Shown: positions 22,474 to 34,227 of the stretch, piece by piece
Numbering within the stretch: position 1 is the first letter of the stretch
Layout of the letters: every line of letters starts with the position of its first letter
DNA from: Chondrosia reniformis
Lineage: Eukaryota > Porifera > Demospongiae > Chondrillida > Chondrillidae
NCBI GenBank assembly: GCA_947172415.1
Contig: OX359202.1
Span: 1,056,501-1,120,500 of the forward strand
Reading direction: 5' to 3'
Length of the DNA stretch: 64,000 nt
Notes under the pieces: generated by a model
Told to the model about the DNA's origin: nothing
Seen by the model: the letters and a program-made list of their open reading frames with translations, nothing else
Database searches by the model: none
Made by a program: the position numbers and the translations under genes

Positions 22474-23604
22474 GTCAACAGATCTTTGACTAAACTTTTA
22501 TTAATGAACACAAGATTAACATGTGAAGGTGAGGGATCCTTTTCAACCATATAGGATCAATGTTGACTTGTTCATGTTTAATGTGACATACGTCTATCAC
22601 TGTTTAGGAGCAATAGCTTTAGCAGAAATTTTAGCAGAAAATAGGCACATAAAGTATTTGGACATCCGAGACAATGACATAAGGATAGCTGGTCTGATGG
22701 CTCTCAGTTTGGCACACAAGATCAATCACAGGTTACTGCAGCTGGATGTTCCAAAGAATGTTAAGTCAGATCAGGTCAGTGGTTATTCAGTGTCAGTAGT
22801 ATAGATGGAAAAGGGATCAGTAGTCTGGAGAGCCAGACCTGCTTCACATTGAAAGTGTAAGGGGTCAGGTCTAACTTGTATTCAAAGAGGAGGATGTAAG
22901 ATCTGGCTCACCAGACTAAGTGTTCAGTTGCTGGTAGATATTTTAATTTAGATTAATGGATATATCCTCTCCACTGAGGATTGCTCTGTAACATATGTAT
23001 GTAGTAGTTGAGAGGATTAACATTGCTGTGGTAGTCACAGCAAAGCTCCCTTGCTCCAACTGTATCATTATGTTTTCCTATTTGGTTTGTTTGAAACTTC
23101 AACAGTTGTGGTTTTACTATCATTTTATGGCCCATATATGATATACATTTGCTTCCTATACTGTGTACATATAGTGTATTTGTACGTATGTACGTATATG
23201 GCTGTAGCGTGATCGTCCAATGATTAGCAATCTTCTATCCGAGATTGAAAGTTACACGCTACGGAATGTTCAGGAAAGGGAGCAAGTGAGATCTCCTGTT
23301 GACAGATCTGCTACTGAAGAGCCTCTTACACCAGAGGCCAAACAGCTGGAGATTGAAGGGCGTAAGAAGCTGTCTAGTGATGGTGGAGGAGAGGATACCG
23401 ACAGTAGACCACCGCCCGAAGATCCCTTTGAAGCAGTGGTGCCTGTACTCAGTGAGACGGATAAGCCAGATGAGAAGAAGCTGGATAAACTAGTAGAGTT
23501 TGAGCACCATCTGGAGGATCCCTCTGATGTTGTCAGTGGAGAAAAAACTAGTCAGAAACATACTTTATTACCTTCTGCAAATCCTACTGGAAAGAAGAGC
23601 TCTG
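22474..23604 (+). pseudogene. PPP1R37: Copied PPP1R37 3' end, fragment 1
   Basis: Holds the end of PPP1R37 exon 8 (22474-22528), exon 9 (22608-22774) and the first part of exon 10 (23208-23604), with intron positions kept. The exon 10 copy stops at KKSS and jumps into 3' UTR sequence, losing the rest of the tail. No PP1 docking motif or early LRRs, so it cannot encode the full protein. Similarity to 17373-18430 is very high at the DNA level. Confidence 0.85.
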
Positions 23605-23803
23605 CAGCATTTAATTATTGTCTGTACATGTTTACATGTGAGAATTTAAATGATTAATTATATTGTACGTACTACATGTACATAATTTGTAACATTAGCA
23701 TGAATGGTGTTGCAACATATCTACTCTCTAATATGTATAGCTAAACAATCACATATTGCTCATTGTCTATCTAAAGAAGAAAGCAGTAAAACATAGACCA
23801 TAG

Positions 23804-23812
23804 TCACGTGAT
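23804..23812. promoter_or_regulatory. TCACGTGA E-box upstream of kinase-Kelch copy B
   Basis: Same GTCACGTGATGACATGTT block as before copy A, about 50 bp upstream of the ATG at 23857. Confidence 0.4.
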
Positions 23813-23856
23813 GACATGTTCAACACTCCATGCATGAACACTCCCACTCGTAAAGT

Positions 23857-26288
23857 ATGGCTGAACGTACACGCCTCCCAAAATGCCCTGTTAACTTAAA
23901 GCTTTCTTCCAAAGAACTTGGACGAGGAGCTTATGGTGCTGTACGAGAAGGAGAATTCAATGGTCGCCCTGTAGCAGTGAAATCTGTCCACAGTGAGATA
24001 GCTCGAGGTAAACCTCTCGAGGATTTCATCAGAGAATGTCAGCTTCTAGCCAGTCTCGAGGACCACTCCAATATCGTCAAATCGTACGGTGCCTTCGAAA
24101 GCAGGACCGGCGAGCCCATGTTGGTTCTAGAACGAATGAAGGAGAATCTCCGTGAGTATCTCAGTCGAAATCGTGATACTTTGAGCCGAAAGAGACAATT
24201 GGAAATATGCCTGAAAATTTCGTCTGGTCTAAAGTTTCTTCACGAAAGGAATCCTCCGGTGGCCCATCGCGACGTGACGGATAAAAACGTGTTGATCGGT
24301 GAAGACGGTAGCGTGAAAGTGAGCGACCTCGGTCAATCCAAACTGCTGGAGAACGGAGACGTATACATGAGCACTACTGCTCCCGGTAATGTCGTATACA
24401 TGCCACCAGAAGCACTGAAAAGTGGAGATTCTCATTTCAGTGTGAAGGTGGATGTGTTCTCCTTTGGAGTGCTGATGTTGCAGATTGCTACTCAGTGCCA
24501 ACCGACATGTGGTCTGATGAACATTGGGGGTGTACCAGAGTTGGAGCGTCGGAGAGGTGATCTGTCCAAGCTGTCAAGTGAACATTCTCTTAAGCCGTTG
24601 ATAGAGTTGTGTCTGAAGGATGACTACAAGAACAGACCTGATGTCAGAATAGTCCATGATCTGATAAAAGCACTGTATGTGGCAATACAGGAACACTCTA
24701 ATGATGAGGTAAGTCTACATGTTGACTTGGAATATCCATTTGGAATGAATATGTAAGTGAGAAATGTGTGACTAGTGGTAATTTTTCAAATAGCAGTATG
24801 TATGGAGTACAAGTGACTTATACTGTCTTTAAATACATGGTGTTAACACCTTTATGAAGAGCCATTCCCTATGACTATATAAGTACTGATATCATTATCT
24901 TTCCTCATTTCCATATAGCTACTGATATCTGACATGGGAGCGGTACAGATCTCTCCTCATGAAGTGTCAAAGAAACTGAATAGTGAAAGTCTCAATGTAA
25001 GTGAGTGCACAGTAGAGCACCTATATATAGGTATATCAAAAAGTCACTTGATTGGTTTCATTAGATTGGTGATGGTTCCATTGTATTGATAAGTTTTGGT
25101 GTTCTATGAATATCATTAACATCTGGTATATCCTCTGAGTCATTTAATTTATAAGTCCCCAACCTCCCTCTTTGATCTGCAGTAACATGTTTTGCTAAAT
25201 AATGTCTTCAAATATTGTTTATTCCTTTTATATTAGTTTAATTATCAGGTGAAGCAATAGTTAAAGTTTATAGATTATCTCTCCATACGTATTTATATTT
25301 TACAGTCACATTATAGAGTTGGATCTTTTCTATATATTTGTAGTGTTTCAGGAGTGATCTCCTCTTAAGTGGTCATCACTTTCTTAAATCAAATTTACCA
25401 GATATGCCAGTACCAGTTTATATTGCAAGTGTACGCTACCTTGATGGTAAGGTCTTCATTACAGGAGGATTTCTAGGTAATATGTCCCCTTGCAAGGTGA
25501 TGCAGGTCTACCATATTGACGATCAGAAATGGACCACAATTTCAGATATCCCACAATACCGCTGTGGAGCAGATATTATACAAGGTCATCTGACACTGAT
25601 TGGAGTAATTGATGCAGTTACTGGTAGAGTTACAGGAAAGCTGTCTACATATGTTAATGATCATTGGGAAGAAATCTACCCTCCTATGCCAACACCTAGA
25701 TATTATTTAGGAGTAACACTTGAAGACAACCTTTTGATCACAGCTGGTGGAAAGTGTGCTGATGCAGCAGTGAGTACAGTTGAAGTGTTAAACCCAGAAT
25801 CACAGCAGTGGTACTCTCCGAAGAGTCTACAATTACCAGAACCTATACATTCATGTGGTATGACTATTTCCAGTGGATATGTATATATAGGAGGAGGATG
25901 GAATGCTGCAAAGAAGCCAACTAAGAGTTATTGGAGGTTACCATGGAGTGCCGTACAACAGTCAGTACAGAGCAGAGATAATACATCATCACCAGTCACT
26001 TGGGAGAAGATAGCTGATTCACCATTTATTGGATCATCTCTCTTACCCAACAGCAAGCTGCCAGTCTTGTTTGGAGGAAAAGAAAATGAAGATAGAAGGA
26101 GATCTGACATTTTTGTGTATGACCCAACTCAGAAGAGATGGACAGCAGTAGGCAACATTAGTGTAGAATGTATCTATCCCTGTGTGGTACCTATTAACTC
26201 TAATGTAGTATTTGTATGTGGAGGTTCAACTGGTTTAGGCATCCGCACCAATAAATCAGAACTTATCATTTTTTATGGATTTGTATGA
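23857..26288 (+). CDS. Kinase-Kelch protein, copy B
   Basis: About 624 aa in three exons: 23857-24708, 24919-24996 and 25344-26288. The kinase domain is nearly identical to copy A, with VAVK, HRDVTDKN and DLG present. The Kelch domain keeps the copy A scaffold but differs at clustered sites: TPRYYLG for TPRFWLG, AGGKCAD for AGGWCAG, GGGWNAA for GGGNNAA, SVECIYP for STECNYP, and after the last GG a wholly different loop (STGLGIRTNKSE for FIGNNCCTNKTE). The second-blade doublet is degenerate (GVID instead of GGID). It ends with a longer tail (IIFYGFV). The frame is open throughout, so probably functional. Confidence 0.85.
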
Positions 26289-26584
26289 TGTTTATAATTT
26301 TGGAGTTTGGATAAATGTATCCTTCAGTTTGTATTCTGAAGTAAATTTAAAAATAATTTAAAACTATATTAAACTATATGCATTAATACCATCATCAGTA
26401 GACTTTGAATAGACTCTTGTGCAATGAGCTAATGGTCAGAATACAATTAAGTTTAGTTAATTAGAACCAGCGTCTCCCCTTATCATTCAAAATGATGGTT
26501 TAACCATGACAGACAGCCCTATAGCTCTTTTCAATATATATACATATGAGCACTAATAACTTCTTCTGTCTGTTTAAAAATTTA

Positions 26585-26633
26585 ATGGATGTAAAATTTT
26601 GTGATATATACAAAGTCGTTTATCTACTTAAAG
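26585..26633 (+). pseudogene. SAYSD1: SAYSD1-like 5' stub
   Basis: Only the first ~50 nt of the SAYSD1 copy remain (ATGGATGTAAAATTT through TCTACTTA). They are then joined directly to sequence that normally lies in PPP1R37 intron 8, so the rest was deleted. Confidence 0.65.
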
Positions 26634-26723
26634 AACGCCTTTTTTCCTTTTCAAACATATGGGATCAATCTTGACCTGTTTATTTAGCTTTAATGTGACA
26701 TATGTCTATCACTGCATGTTTAG

Positions 26724-27711
26724 GAGTTATAGCTTTAGCAGAAATTTTAGCAGAAAATAGGCACACAAAGTATTTGAACATCTGAGACAATGACATAAGG
26801 ATAGCTGGTCTGATGGCTCTCAGTTTGGCACACAAGATCAATCACAGGTTACTGCAGCTGGATGTTCCAAAGAACGTTAAGTCAGATCAGGTCAGTGGTT
26901 ATTCAGTGTCTACAGTAGTATACATAGATGGAAAAGGGATCAGTAGTCTGGCGAGCCAGATCTGCTTCACATTGGAAGTGTAAGGGGTCTGGTCTAACTT
27001 GTATTCAAGAGGAGGATGTAAGATCTCGCTTGCCAGACTTAAGGGTTCAGTTGCTGGAAGACATTTTGATTTAGATTAATGGATATCCTCTCCACTCAAG
27101 TCAGATCAGGTCAAGGGTTATTCAGTGTCTACAGTAGTATAGATGGAAAAGGGGTCAGTGTATATAGTCTGGTGAGCTAGATCTTTCAGTTCATGATCAG
27201 TTGCTGGTAGACATTTTGTTTTAGATTAATGTCTATATCCTCTCCACTGAGGATTGCTCTGTAACATATGTATGTAGTAGTTGAGAGGATTAACATTGCT
27301 GTGGTATATAGTCACAGCAAAGCTCCCTTGCACCAACTGTATCATTATGTTTTCCTATTTGTTTTGTTTGAAAATTCAACAGTTGTGGTTTTACTATTAT
27401 TTTATGGCCCATATATGATATACACTTGCTTCCTATACTGTTTACATATAGTGTATTTGTATGCACGTATGTGGTTGTTGACACACCAGAGGCCAAACAG
27501 CTGGAGATTGAAGGGCGTAAGAAGCTGTCTAGTGATGGTGGAGGAGAGGATACCGACAGTAGACCAACGCCTGAAGATCCCTTTGAAGCAGTGGTGCCTG
27601 TACCCAGCGAGACAGATAAGCCAGACGAGAAGAAGCTGGATAAACTAGTAGAGTTTGAGCACCATCTGGAGGATCCCTCTGATGTTGTCAGTGGAGAAGA
27701 AACTAGTCAGA
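26724..27711 (+). pseudogene. PPP1R37: Copied PPP1R37 3' end, fragment 2, interrupted by microsatellite
   Basis: Exon 9 copy at 26724-26890 carries an in-frame stop (ATCTGAGAC where PPP1R37 has ATCCGAGAC). The start of the exon 10 copy is lost. The remainder (27483-27711, PEAKQLEIEGRKKLSS to SGEETSQ) runs straight into a long ATT microsatellite. A short intronic piece is also duplicated (near 27100-27240). Confidence 0.8.
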
Positions 27712-27720
27712 TTATTATTA

Positions 27721-27788
<68 letters not shown>

Positions 27789-27789
27789 G

Positions 27790-27839
<50 letters not shown>

Positions 27840-28141
27840 ATAAAATTTAAATTTACAATGGATAATGGATATATAATATTAGGGTTATATATATATTATA
27901 TATTATATATATATTATTATTATTATTATTATTATTATTACAACAATTGAATTAATATATTGAATGCATTCAGTATCAAAATCATCATTATCACCATTAT
28001 TATTATTATTATTATTATATAATAATAATAATAATTATAATAATAATAATAATTATAATAATAATAATAATTATAATAATAATAATAATAATAATAATAA
28101 TTATAATAATAATAATAAATAATAATAATAATAATATAAAT
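27711..28141. repeat. ATT/AAT microsatellite cluster
   Basis: (ATT)n at 27711-27837 and 27912-27940, then (AAT)n-rich sequence at 28000-28135, giving complementary arms on either side of a short spacer. The poly-Ile and poly-Leu frames here are not genes. Confidence 0.95.
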
Positions 28142-28149
28142 TTGTTTAG

Positions 28150-28522
28150 TTCATTGTTGACGTGATGGACATCGTGTTCCCCTTCTCAGTGGCAACTGCC
28201 AGCTGCTGGATGAGATGGCAGTGTGCCATGTCCTCCCCTGTGATGGATCTAATTCTGGTTGTCAGATTACGAATAAACTCATGGTTTCTGGTCCCATCAC
28301 GCCAGTAGTCTCGATTGCCACTGGGGCGAATTCATGAATGGTTGAAAGCTCTTCATACTTTTTCTTTTTCCTGCTTTCGGCTATAGCAGCCACTGAACCA
28401 GACATAGGATGGAGCAAATGTGTCAATGCATGTAGCATCCCATATAAGGATGCGACCTCTTGTCCAGGGAGTGATGGTTATACCATCAGGTCGTTTCCCA
28501 TCTGACCTAGAGAGACCTGATG

Positions 28523-28525
<3 letters not shown>
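28150..28525 (-). mobile_element. Retrotransposon ORF C-terminal fragment
   Basis: The minus strand encodes [19 protein letters not shown] then [18 protein letters not shown], a well-known tail of LINE-type polyproteins ([11 protein letters not shown]...PW..GR.L.WD.TC.DT.APS). Downstream, after a stop and frame change, RPSGNRDYWRDGTR..EFIRNL and LIQQLAVATEKGN continue the same family tail. It is broken and flanked on both sides by ATT microsatellites. Confidence 0.7.

Positions 28526-28577
<52 letters not shown>
28525..28577. repeat. ATT microsatellite
   Basis: About 17 perfect ATT units immediately adjoining the retrotransposon fragment. Confidence 0.95.
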
Positions 28578-28968
28578 GCAAAAACAACTGATCCATAACT
28601 CCTCACTTTCAAATAACAGCATCCAGTTTCACCAAAACCAAAAGTGTTTACAGATCGAATTTCTAAATAGTATACATTATACAGTTTAAAGGTGAACTAT
28701 ATGTACATCAAATGTTTTTTCAATTAATATTTGCTAGGGTGCCTGATATAATCTTACAGGTATCATAGTAATATAATGCATTGATTGGGATATTCATGTT
28801 GACATATAAATTCATCTGAAATTTAAACTGCATCTTTGTCCTTCTGCACTATGTAGATCCCATGAGCACTGTACGTACATGTTTATAACTGTTTACATCT
28901 TCTTAATATATATAAATCTCTTCAATGATGTCTGATCTGCAATTATATATCGTCATCATTATAGCATG

Positions 28969-29107
28969 ACTCCTCCAAATAAGACTGACAGCTTGCTGTT
29001 GGGTAAGAGAGATGAGCCATGTCCGATGAATGGTGAATCAGCTATCTCCTCCCAAGTGACTGGTGATGATGTATCATTTCTACTCTGTACTGACTGTTGT
29101 ACTGCAC
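28969..29107 (-). pseudogene. Inverted fragment of Kelch exon
   Basis: The reverse complement matches the fifth-blade part of the kinase-Kelch exon 3 (VQSR.DTSSPVTWE.IADSPF.G..SLLPNSKL), with a small in-phase insertion and no flanking exon. It is the only array piece found in opposite orientation, so a local inversion or template-switch event occurred here. Confidence 0.75.
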
Positions 29108-29324
29108 TTGGTGTCAGCTTTCACAGATAGTCCGGATGCATATCTGATAAGAATTTTGATGAAAATTTACCCCTCGTATCCTTATGTATATACCAATGCA
29201 ATCCACATGCACGTTGATGTGATGGGACATATGCATGGGACATGGGACATAACATTGACTGGAAGGCTACACACCATCTGGGGAGGGAACAGGTGCTGAG
29301 AATTAAAATGAAGTTAGAGTATAG

Positions 29325-29435
29325 GGATGGCAACAATGCAATTAATATCTAGCACATCTGGAAAAGTATCGAAACAAGACAGTGATCATGAAAGATATAT
29401 ACAGCTAACCACACAGTAGTGGCATGCTGAAATTT
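29325..29435 (+). repeat. Dispersed repeat related to 61908-62022
   Basis: Shares TAGGGATGGCA, GCACATCT.GAAAA, CGAAACAAGA.AGTGATCAT, GCTAAC and AGTGGCAT.CTGAAA with 61908-62022, in the same order and orientation. The second site is extended into a long palindrome. Confidence 0.6.
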
Positions 29436-29486
29436 AAGTTACTTGTCTTATATCATTTGTTGGTTACCATGACAACCTCTAAATGT

Positions 29487-29937
29487 TCATTTGTCCATGT
29501 CAGGCCCTCTCCTGGTGTCCTTGGCAGTTGAATCTTTTGGCTACCGGAGGAGGTAGGTAGCTCAGATAAGACAGTCAAGTTCTGGAATGTCACATCTGGA
29601 CAGTGCATGGACACGCTCACTACAGATTCACAAGTGAGCAAATTAAGATAACACTTGTACCTCATGTAACACTACCCTCTCCCCCATCCCTCTGGTGTGT
29701 TGTGACTTCTTCTCTTCCTCCCATCCAACAGGTGTCAGGAGTGTTGTGGAGTGAGGGTCATCATGAGGTGTTGGTAGCTCAAGGCTTTCCCCAGAACCAG
29801 TTGGTCCTCCTCCATACAGTACCCCTCCCTGCAGTGTGTGGCCGAGTTGAAGGGACATGAGGTAAGGATACTGCATACTTTCTTCTCCCCAGACGGGACT
29901 ATATATATCTCCATTTGACAGAGTTGCAGCACTAAAG
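29487..29937 (+). pseudogene. CDC20/FZR-like WD40 fragment, broken
   Basis: The plus strand near 29500-29545 reads QALSWCPWQLNLLATGGG, the CDC20/CDH1 signature AWCPWQ.N.LATGGG. A short insertion (about 4 nt) shifts the frame, after which SSDKTVKFWNVTSGQC continues, matching the next strand (D..I..WN..SG.C). After an intron with clean borders (29634-29732) the exon VSGVLWSEGHHEVLVAQGF PQNQL resembles V..L.WS....EL.S.HGF.QNQL. A further piece GLYISPFDRVAALK follows at about 29893-29937. CDC20/CDH1 proteins activate the APC/C and recognise KEN and D-box substrates. No N-terminal C-box or remaining blades were found nearby, so this is a fragment. Minus-strand frames over it are shadows. Confidence 0.6.
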
Positions 29938-30125
29938 GTAATTATATTAGATTCTGGTATACAAACTCACTGTATGGTGAGATATAGCAAATATGAGTGA
30001 TCATCAAAATTTGCAAAACTCTTTGAATATGTTTTATGGATGTCAGTGAATGCTGACACCAAGTTTCAGCTTCATTTCTGTCCACTTGAGTTGCAGCACT
30101 AAATGTACATTAGATTCTACATATA
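29915..30125 (+). repeat. Dispersed repeat pair, orientation 1
   Basis: Two related pieces (about 29915-30010 and 30030-30125) share GAGTTGCAGCACTAAA. The second contains GTCAGTGAATGCTGACACCAAGTTTCAGCTTCAT. The reverse complement of this sequence is found at about 34005-34220. Confidence 0.6.
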
Positions 30126-30560
30126 TGCATGGAGAATTGAAGATCTATAATTACAATTGAACTTATAGATAGCTTAAAATTGAACGATGGCATTACCTAA
30201 TTAATGTAAATCATTTGTGTTGTTTCTTTGTGACTCATGGGCCCCAGCTTGGCCTAGTGCCCTTCCTAATAATAATAATAATATATACATGTAGGGTCTT
30301 ATAACTATACTTTACATAATATACTATACAGAGATGGCCTTAAACCTTATATATAGGCCTCCCACCTATATAATAAGATATTGCATAATTGAACTACATA
30401 CATCATGCACGCTTCAAGATTTGCATGTTATTTATACTTAGTCTTAGTACATGATATAGCGTCATCCTACTTTTCAACGGTTTCATTTTTGATATGTTTT
30501 ATATGCATAATATAGCCCAGGCCGGTCTAATAAGCGAATCATTCGCTGATCATGATATAG
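30126..30560. other. Spacer upstream of kinase-Kelch copy C
   Basis: AT-rich sequence unlike the leaders of copies A, B, D and F. No E-box block and no PPP1R37 tail precede this copy, so its promoter differs from theirs. Nothing else is recognised. Confidence 0.5.
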
Positions 30561-32159
30561 ATGGCTAGACGACAATGCCTCTCAAAATGCCTCTCAAAAT
30601 GCCCTGCTAACTTGAAGCTTTCTTCCAAAGAACTTGGACGAGGAGCTTATGGTGCTGTACGAGAAGGAGAATTTAATGGTCGCCCTGTAGCAGTGAAAAC
30701 TGTCCACAGTGAGATAGCTCGAGGTAAACCTCTCGAGGATTTTATCAGAGAATGTCAGCTTCTAGCCAGTCTCGAGGACCACCCCAATATAGTCAAATCG
30801 TACGGTACCTTCGAATGTAGGAGCGGAGAGCCCATGTTGGTTCTAGAACGAATGAAGGAGAATCTCCGTCAGTATCTCAGTCGAAATCGCGGTACTTTGA
30901 GCCGAAAGAGACAATTGGAAATATGTCTGAAAATTTCGTCTGGTCTAAAGTTTCTTCACGAAAGGAATCCTCCGGTGGCCCATCGCGACGTGACGGATAA
31001 AAACGTGTTGATCGGGGAAGACGGTAGCGTGAAAGTGAGCGACCTCGGTCAATCCAAACTGCTGGAGAATGGAGACGTATACATGAGCACTACTGCTCCT
31101 GGTAATGTCGTATACATGCCACCAGAAGCACTGAAAAGTGGCGATTCTCATTTCAGTGTAAAGGTGGATGTGTTCTCCTTAGGAGTGCTGATGTTGCAGA
31201 TTGCTACTCAGTGCCAACCGACATGTGGTCTGATGAATATTGGGTCTGTAGCAGAGTTGGAGCGTCGGAGAGGTGATCTGTCCAAACTGTCAAGTGAACA
31301 TTCTCTTAGGCCGTTGATAGAGTTGTGTCTGAAGGATAACTACGAGAACAGACCTGATGTTAGAATAGTCCATGATCTGATAAAAGCACTGTATGTGGCA
31401 ATACAGGAACACTCTAATGATGAGGTAAGTTTACATGTTAACTGGGAATATCCATTTGGAATGAATATGTTGATTAAGTAAGAAATGTGTAACTAGTATT
31501 TTTGGTCATGAAAACTCCATTTCAAATAGCAGTATATATGAATGGAGCACAAGTGATATATACTGTCTTTAAATACATAATATTAACACCTTTATGAAGA
31601 GCCATTCCTTATGACTATATAAGTCCTCATTTCTATATAGCTACTGATATCTGACATGGGAGCAGTACAGATCTCTCCTCTTGAAGTGTCAAAGAAACTG
31701 AATAGTGAAAGTCTCAATGTAAGCGAGTGCACAGTAGACCTATATACCTAATCAAAAAGTCACTTGATTGGCTGTATTAGATTGGTGATGATTCCATTGT
31801 ATTGATAAGTTTTGGTGTTCTATGAATATCATTAACATCTGGTATATCCTCTGAGTCATTTAATCATTTAATTTTATAAGTCCCCAACCTCCCTCTGTAA
31901 TCTGTAGTAACATGTTTTGCTGAATAATGTCTTCAAATATTGTTTATTCCTTTTTTAATTACGTACATTTATATTGATTATCTATCCAAACCCACTGTAT
32001 CTGTTCACACAAGAATGTTCTACATACGTTTTGATCTGCAGTAACATGTTTTGCTGTGTGTGTTAACGTACGTACATATGTATGTATATATTACAGTCAC
32101 ATTATTGGGGCGAGCCTGAGCGAGCCCCACACTTACGTGAAGTACGCTTCCGCTGTCTG

Positions 32160-32196
<37 letters not shown>

Positions 32197-33657
32197 ATAT
32201 GTATATATGTGCCGTACGTCATGCCGTATAGTTCTATTTACTCATTCACAATGGCTGTCGCTAGCAAACCTCTGTAGACTAGCTGGTGCGGAAGGCTTCT
32301 GAGGAAAGAGAATGCGCACCAAACACGGCTAATCGACTACTGTGTTCAGGTGCTACACTCAGAGGAAGGCAATGCGGGGAAGGCTACTTCGCATTCGCCC
32401 TCCTACAGTCTAAAACACGGCTAATCGCACCAAACACGGCTAACCGACTACTGTGTTCGGGTGCTACACTCATAGGAAGGCAATGCGGGGAAGGCTACTT
32501 CGCATTCGCCCTCCTGCAGTCTAAAGCACGGCTAATCGACTACTGTGTTCAGGTGCTACGCTCCGAGGAAGGCAATGCAGGGAAGGCTACTTCGCATTCG
32601 CCCTCCTGCAGTCTAAAATACGGCTAATCGACTACTGTGTTCAGGTGCTATGCTCGGAAAGGTATGCTCGCCCCCACGATGATAATCATCTGTCTAGTAT
32701 AGTTGGATCTATTCTGTTTTGTAGTGTTTCAGGAGTGATCTCCTCTTAAGTGGTCATCACTTTCTTAAATCAAACTTACCAGATATACCAGTACCAGTTT
32801 ATGCTGCAAGTGCACACTACCTTGATGGTAAGGTCTTCATGATAGGAGCCTCTCTAGGTAATGGTAACCCTTGTAAGGTGATGCAGGTCTACCATATTGA
32901 TGATCAGAAATGGACCACAATTTCAGATATTCCCCAATACCGCTGTAGAGCAGACATTATACAAGGTCATCTGACACTGTTCGGAGGAAAGGATGCAGTT
33001 ACTGGTAAAGTTACAGGAAAGCTGTCTACATATGTTAATGATCATTGGGAAGAAATCTACCCTCCTATGCCAACACCTAGATGTCAGTTAGGAGTAACAC
33101 TTGAAGACAACCTTTTGATCACAGCTGGTGGATGGTGTGCTGGTGCAGCAGTGAGTACAGTTGAAGTGTTAAACACAGAATCAAAGCAGTGGTACTCTCT
33201 GAAGAGTCTACAGTTACCTGAACCTATATATTTATGTGGTATGGCTATTTCCAGTGGATATGTGTATATAGGAGGAGGAATGAATGCTGCAGAGAAGGCA
33301 AATAAGAGTTATTGGAGGTTACCGTGGAGTGCAGTACAACAGTCAGTACAGAGCAGAGATAATACATCATCACCAGTCACTTGGGAGAAGATAGCTGATT
33401 CACCATTTAATGGATCATCTCTCTTACTCAACAGCAAGCTGCCAGTCTTGTTTGGAGGAAAAGGAAGTGAATATAAAAGATCAGACATTTTTGTGTATGA
33501 CCCAACTCAGAAGAGATGGACAGCAGTAGGCAACATTAGTGCAGAATGTGGTTATCTCTGTGTAGTACCTATTAACTCTAATGTAGTATTTGTATGTGGT
33601 GGTTATATAGGTAACAAAAGTTGTACAAACAAAACAGAACTTTTTATAATTTGTTAA
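30561..33657 (+). CDS. Kinase-Kelch protein, copy C
   Basis: About 624 aa in three exons: 30561-31424, 31641-31718 and 32725-33657. The kinase has all key residues (GRGAYG, VAVK, HRDVTDKN, SDLG, MPPEAL). Its N-terminus carries a 12-nt in-frame duplication (LSKCLSKC). Intron 2 is enlarged by a 593-bp inverted-repeat element (32105-32697), but the acceptor at 32724 is intact. Kelch variants at the clustered sites: TPRCQLG, YRCRADI, GASLGNGN in place of the first GG blade loop, FGGKDAV, GGGMNAA, PFNGSSL, SAECGYL and CGGYIGNKSC. No frame lesion, so probably functional. Confidence 0.82.
32105..32697. mobile_element. Inverted-repeat element with internal tandem repeats, copy 1
   Basis: Starts TTGGGGCGAGCCTGAGCGAGC and ends near GCTCGCCCCCACGATG...CTGTCTAG; the ends are imperfect inverted repeats (GGGGCGAGC / GCTCGCCCC). 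Inside lie about four tandem units of about 90 bp (CGGCTAATCGACTACTGTG ... TTCGCATTCGCCCTCCT) and a TA-rich microsatellite. Compared with intron 2 of the other kinase-Kelch copies it is a clean insertion, with a possible TAT duplication. No transposase is encoded. The conserved 113-residue frame is repeat-derived. Confidence 0.75.
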
Positions 33658-34227
33658 TTTGTAATATACAGTTTTGAATGTAATATATAGAGATTGATAT
33701 TAATGTACATATATGTACGACTTACGTATATACATATTACAACTGACTACTTACACTATAAGGAGTGGAAAAATTCAGGGAGATCCCCTCGGTGATTGAT
33801 CATGAAATGAATGTTATTCAAAATCATAAAAGAACTATAGACAATTCCAAACATTATCATACTAAAGGATGATACTATAGGTGGTTGTCTAATCTCTTCT
33901 TATTTGAAGAGAATTGAGTCACAGCCCCATCAGGTTGACCAGCAAAGCACTTTCACAGCCTCAGTGTCTCATCAGCTCCTACTGAGGCCACTGTATACTA
34001 GAGATATGAAGCTGAATCTTGGTGTCAGCACTCACAGATATCAATCAAGCATGTCCAATGAGTTTTTAAAATTTTGATGTTCACTCATATTTGCCCTATC
34101 TCTCACCATACATTAAGTTTGTATACCAGAATCTAATGTACATTTAGTGCTGCAAATCTGTCAAATGGACATGCAGATATGAAGCTGAAACTTGGTGTCA
34201 GCATTCACTGACATATATATATATATT
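33658..34227. other. Spacer after copy C with inverted dispersed repeat
   Basis: Contains at about 34005-34220 the reverse complement of the repeats at 29915-30125 (TTGGTGTCAGCATTCACTGAC, AATGTACATTTAGTGCTGCAA). No coding exon was found. Confidence 0.55.

Noticed and set aside
22523..22804. LRR frames at each PPP1R37 fragment as separate small LRR genes
   Set aside because: They coincide with PPP1R37 exon 9 plus flanking intron; splice sites sit at both ends, so the open extension is intronic.
27655..27843. Poly-Leu and poly-Ile frames
   Set aside because: Translation of ATT microsatellites.
32286..32627. 113-codon frame with internal repeats (NTANRLLCSGATL...), also at 50796-51137
   Set aside because: Made by the ~90-bp tandem units of the mobile element; length is a multiple of three by chance and the frame has no recognisable fold.
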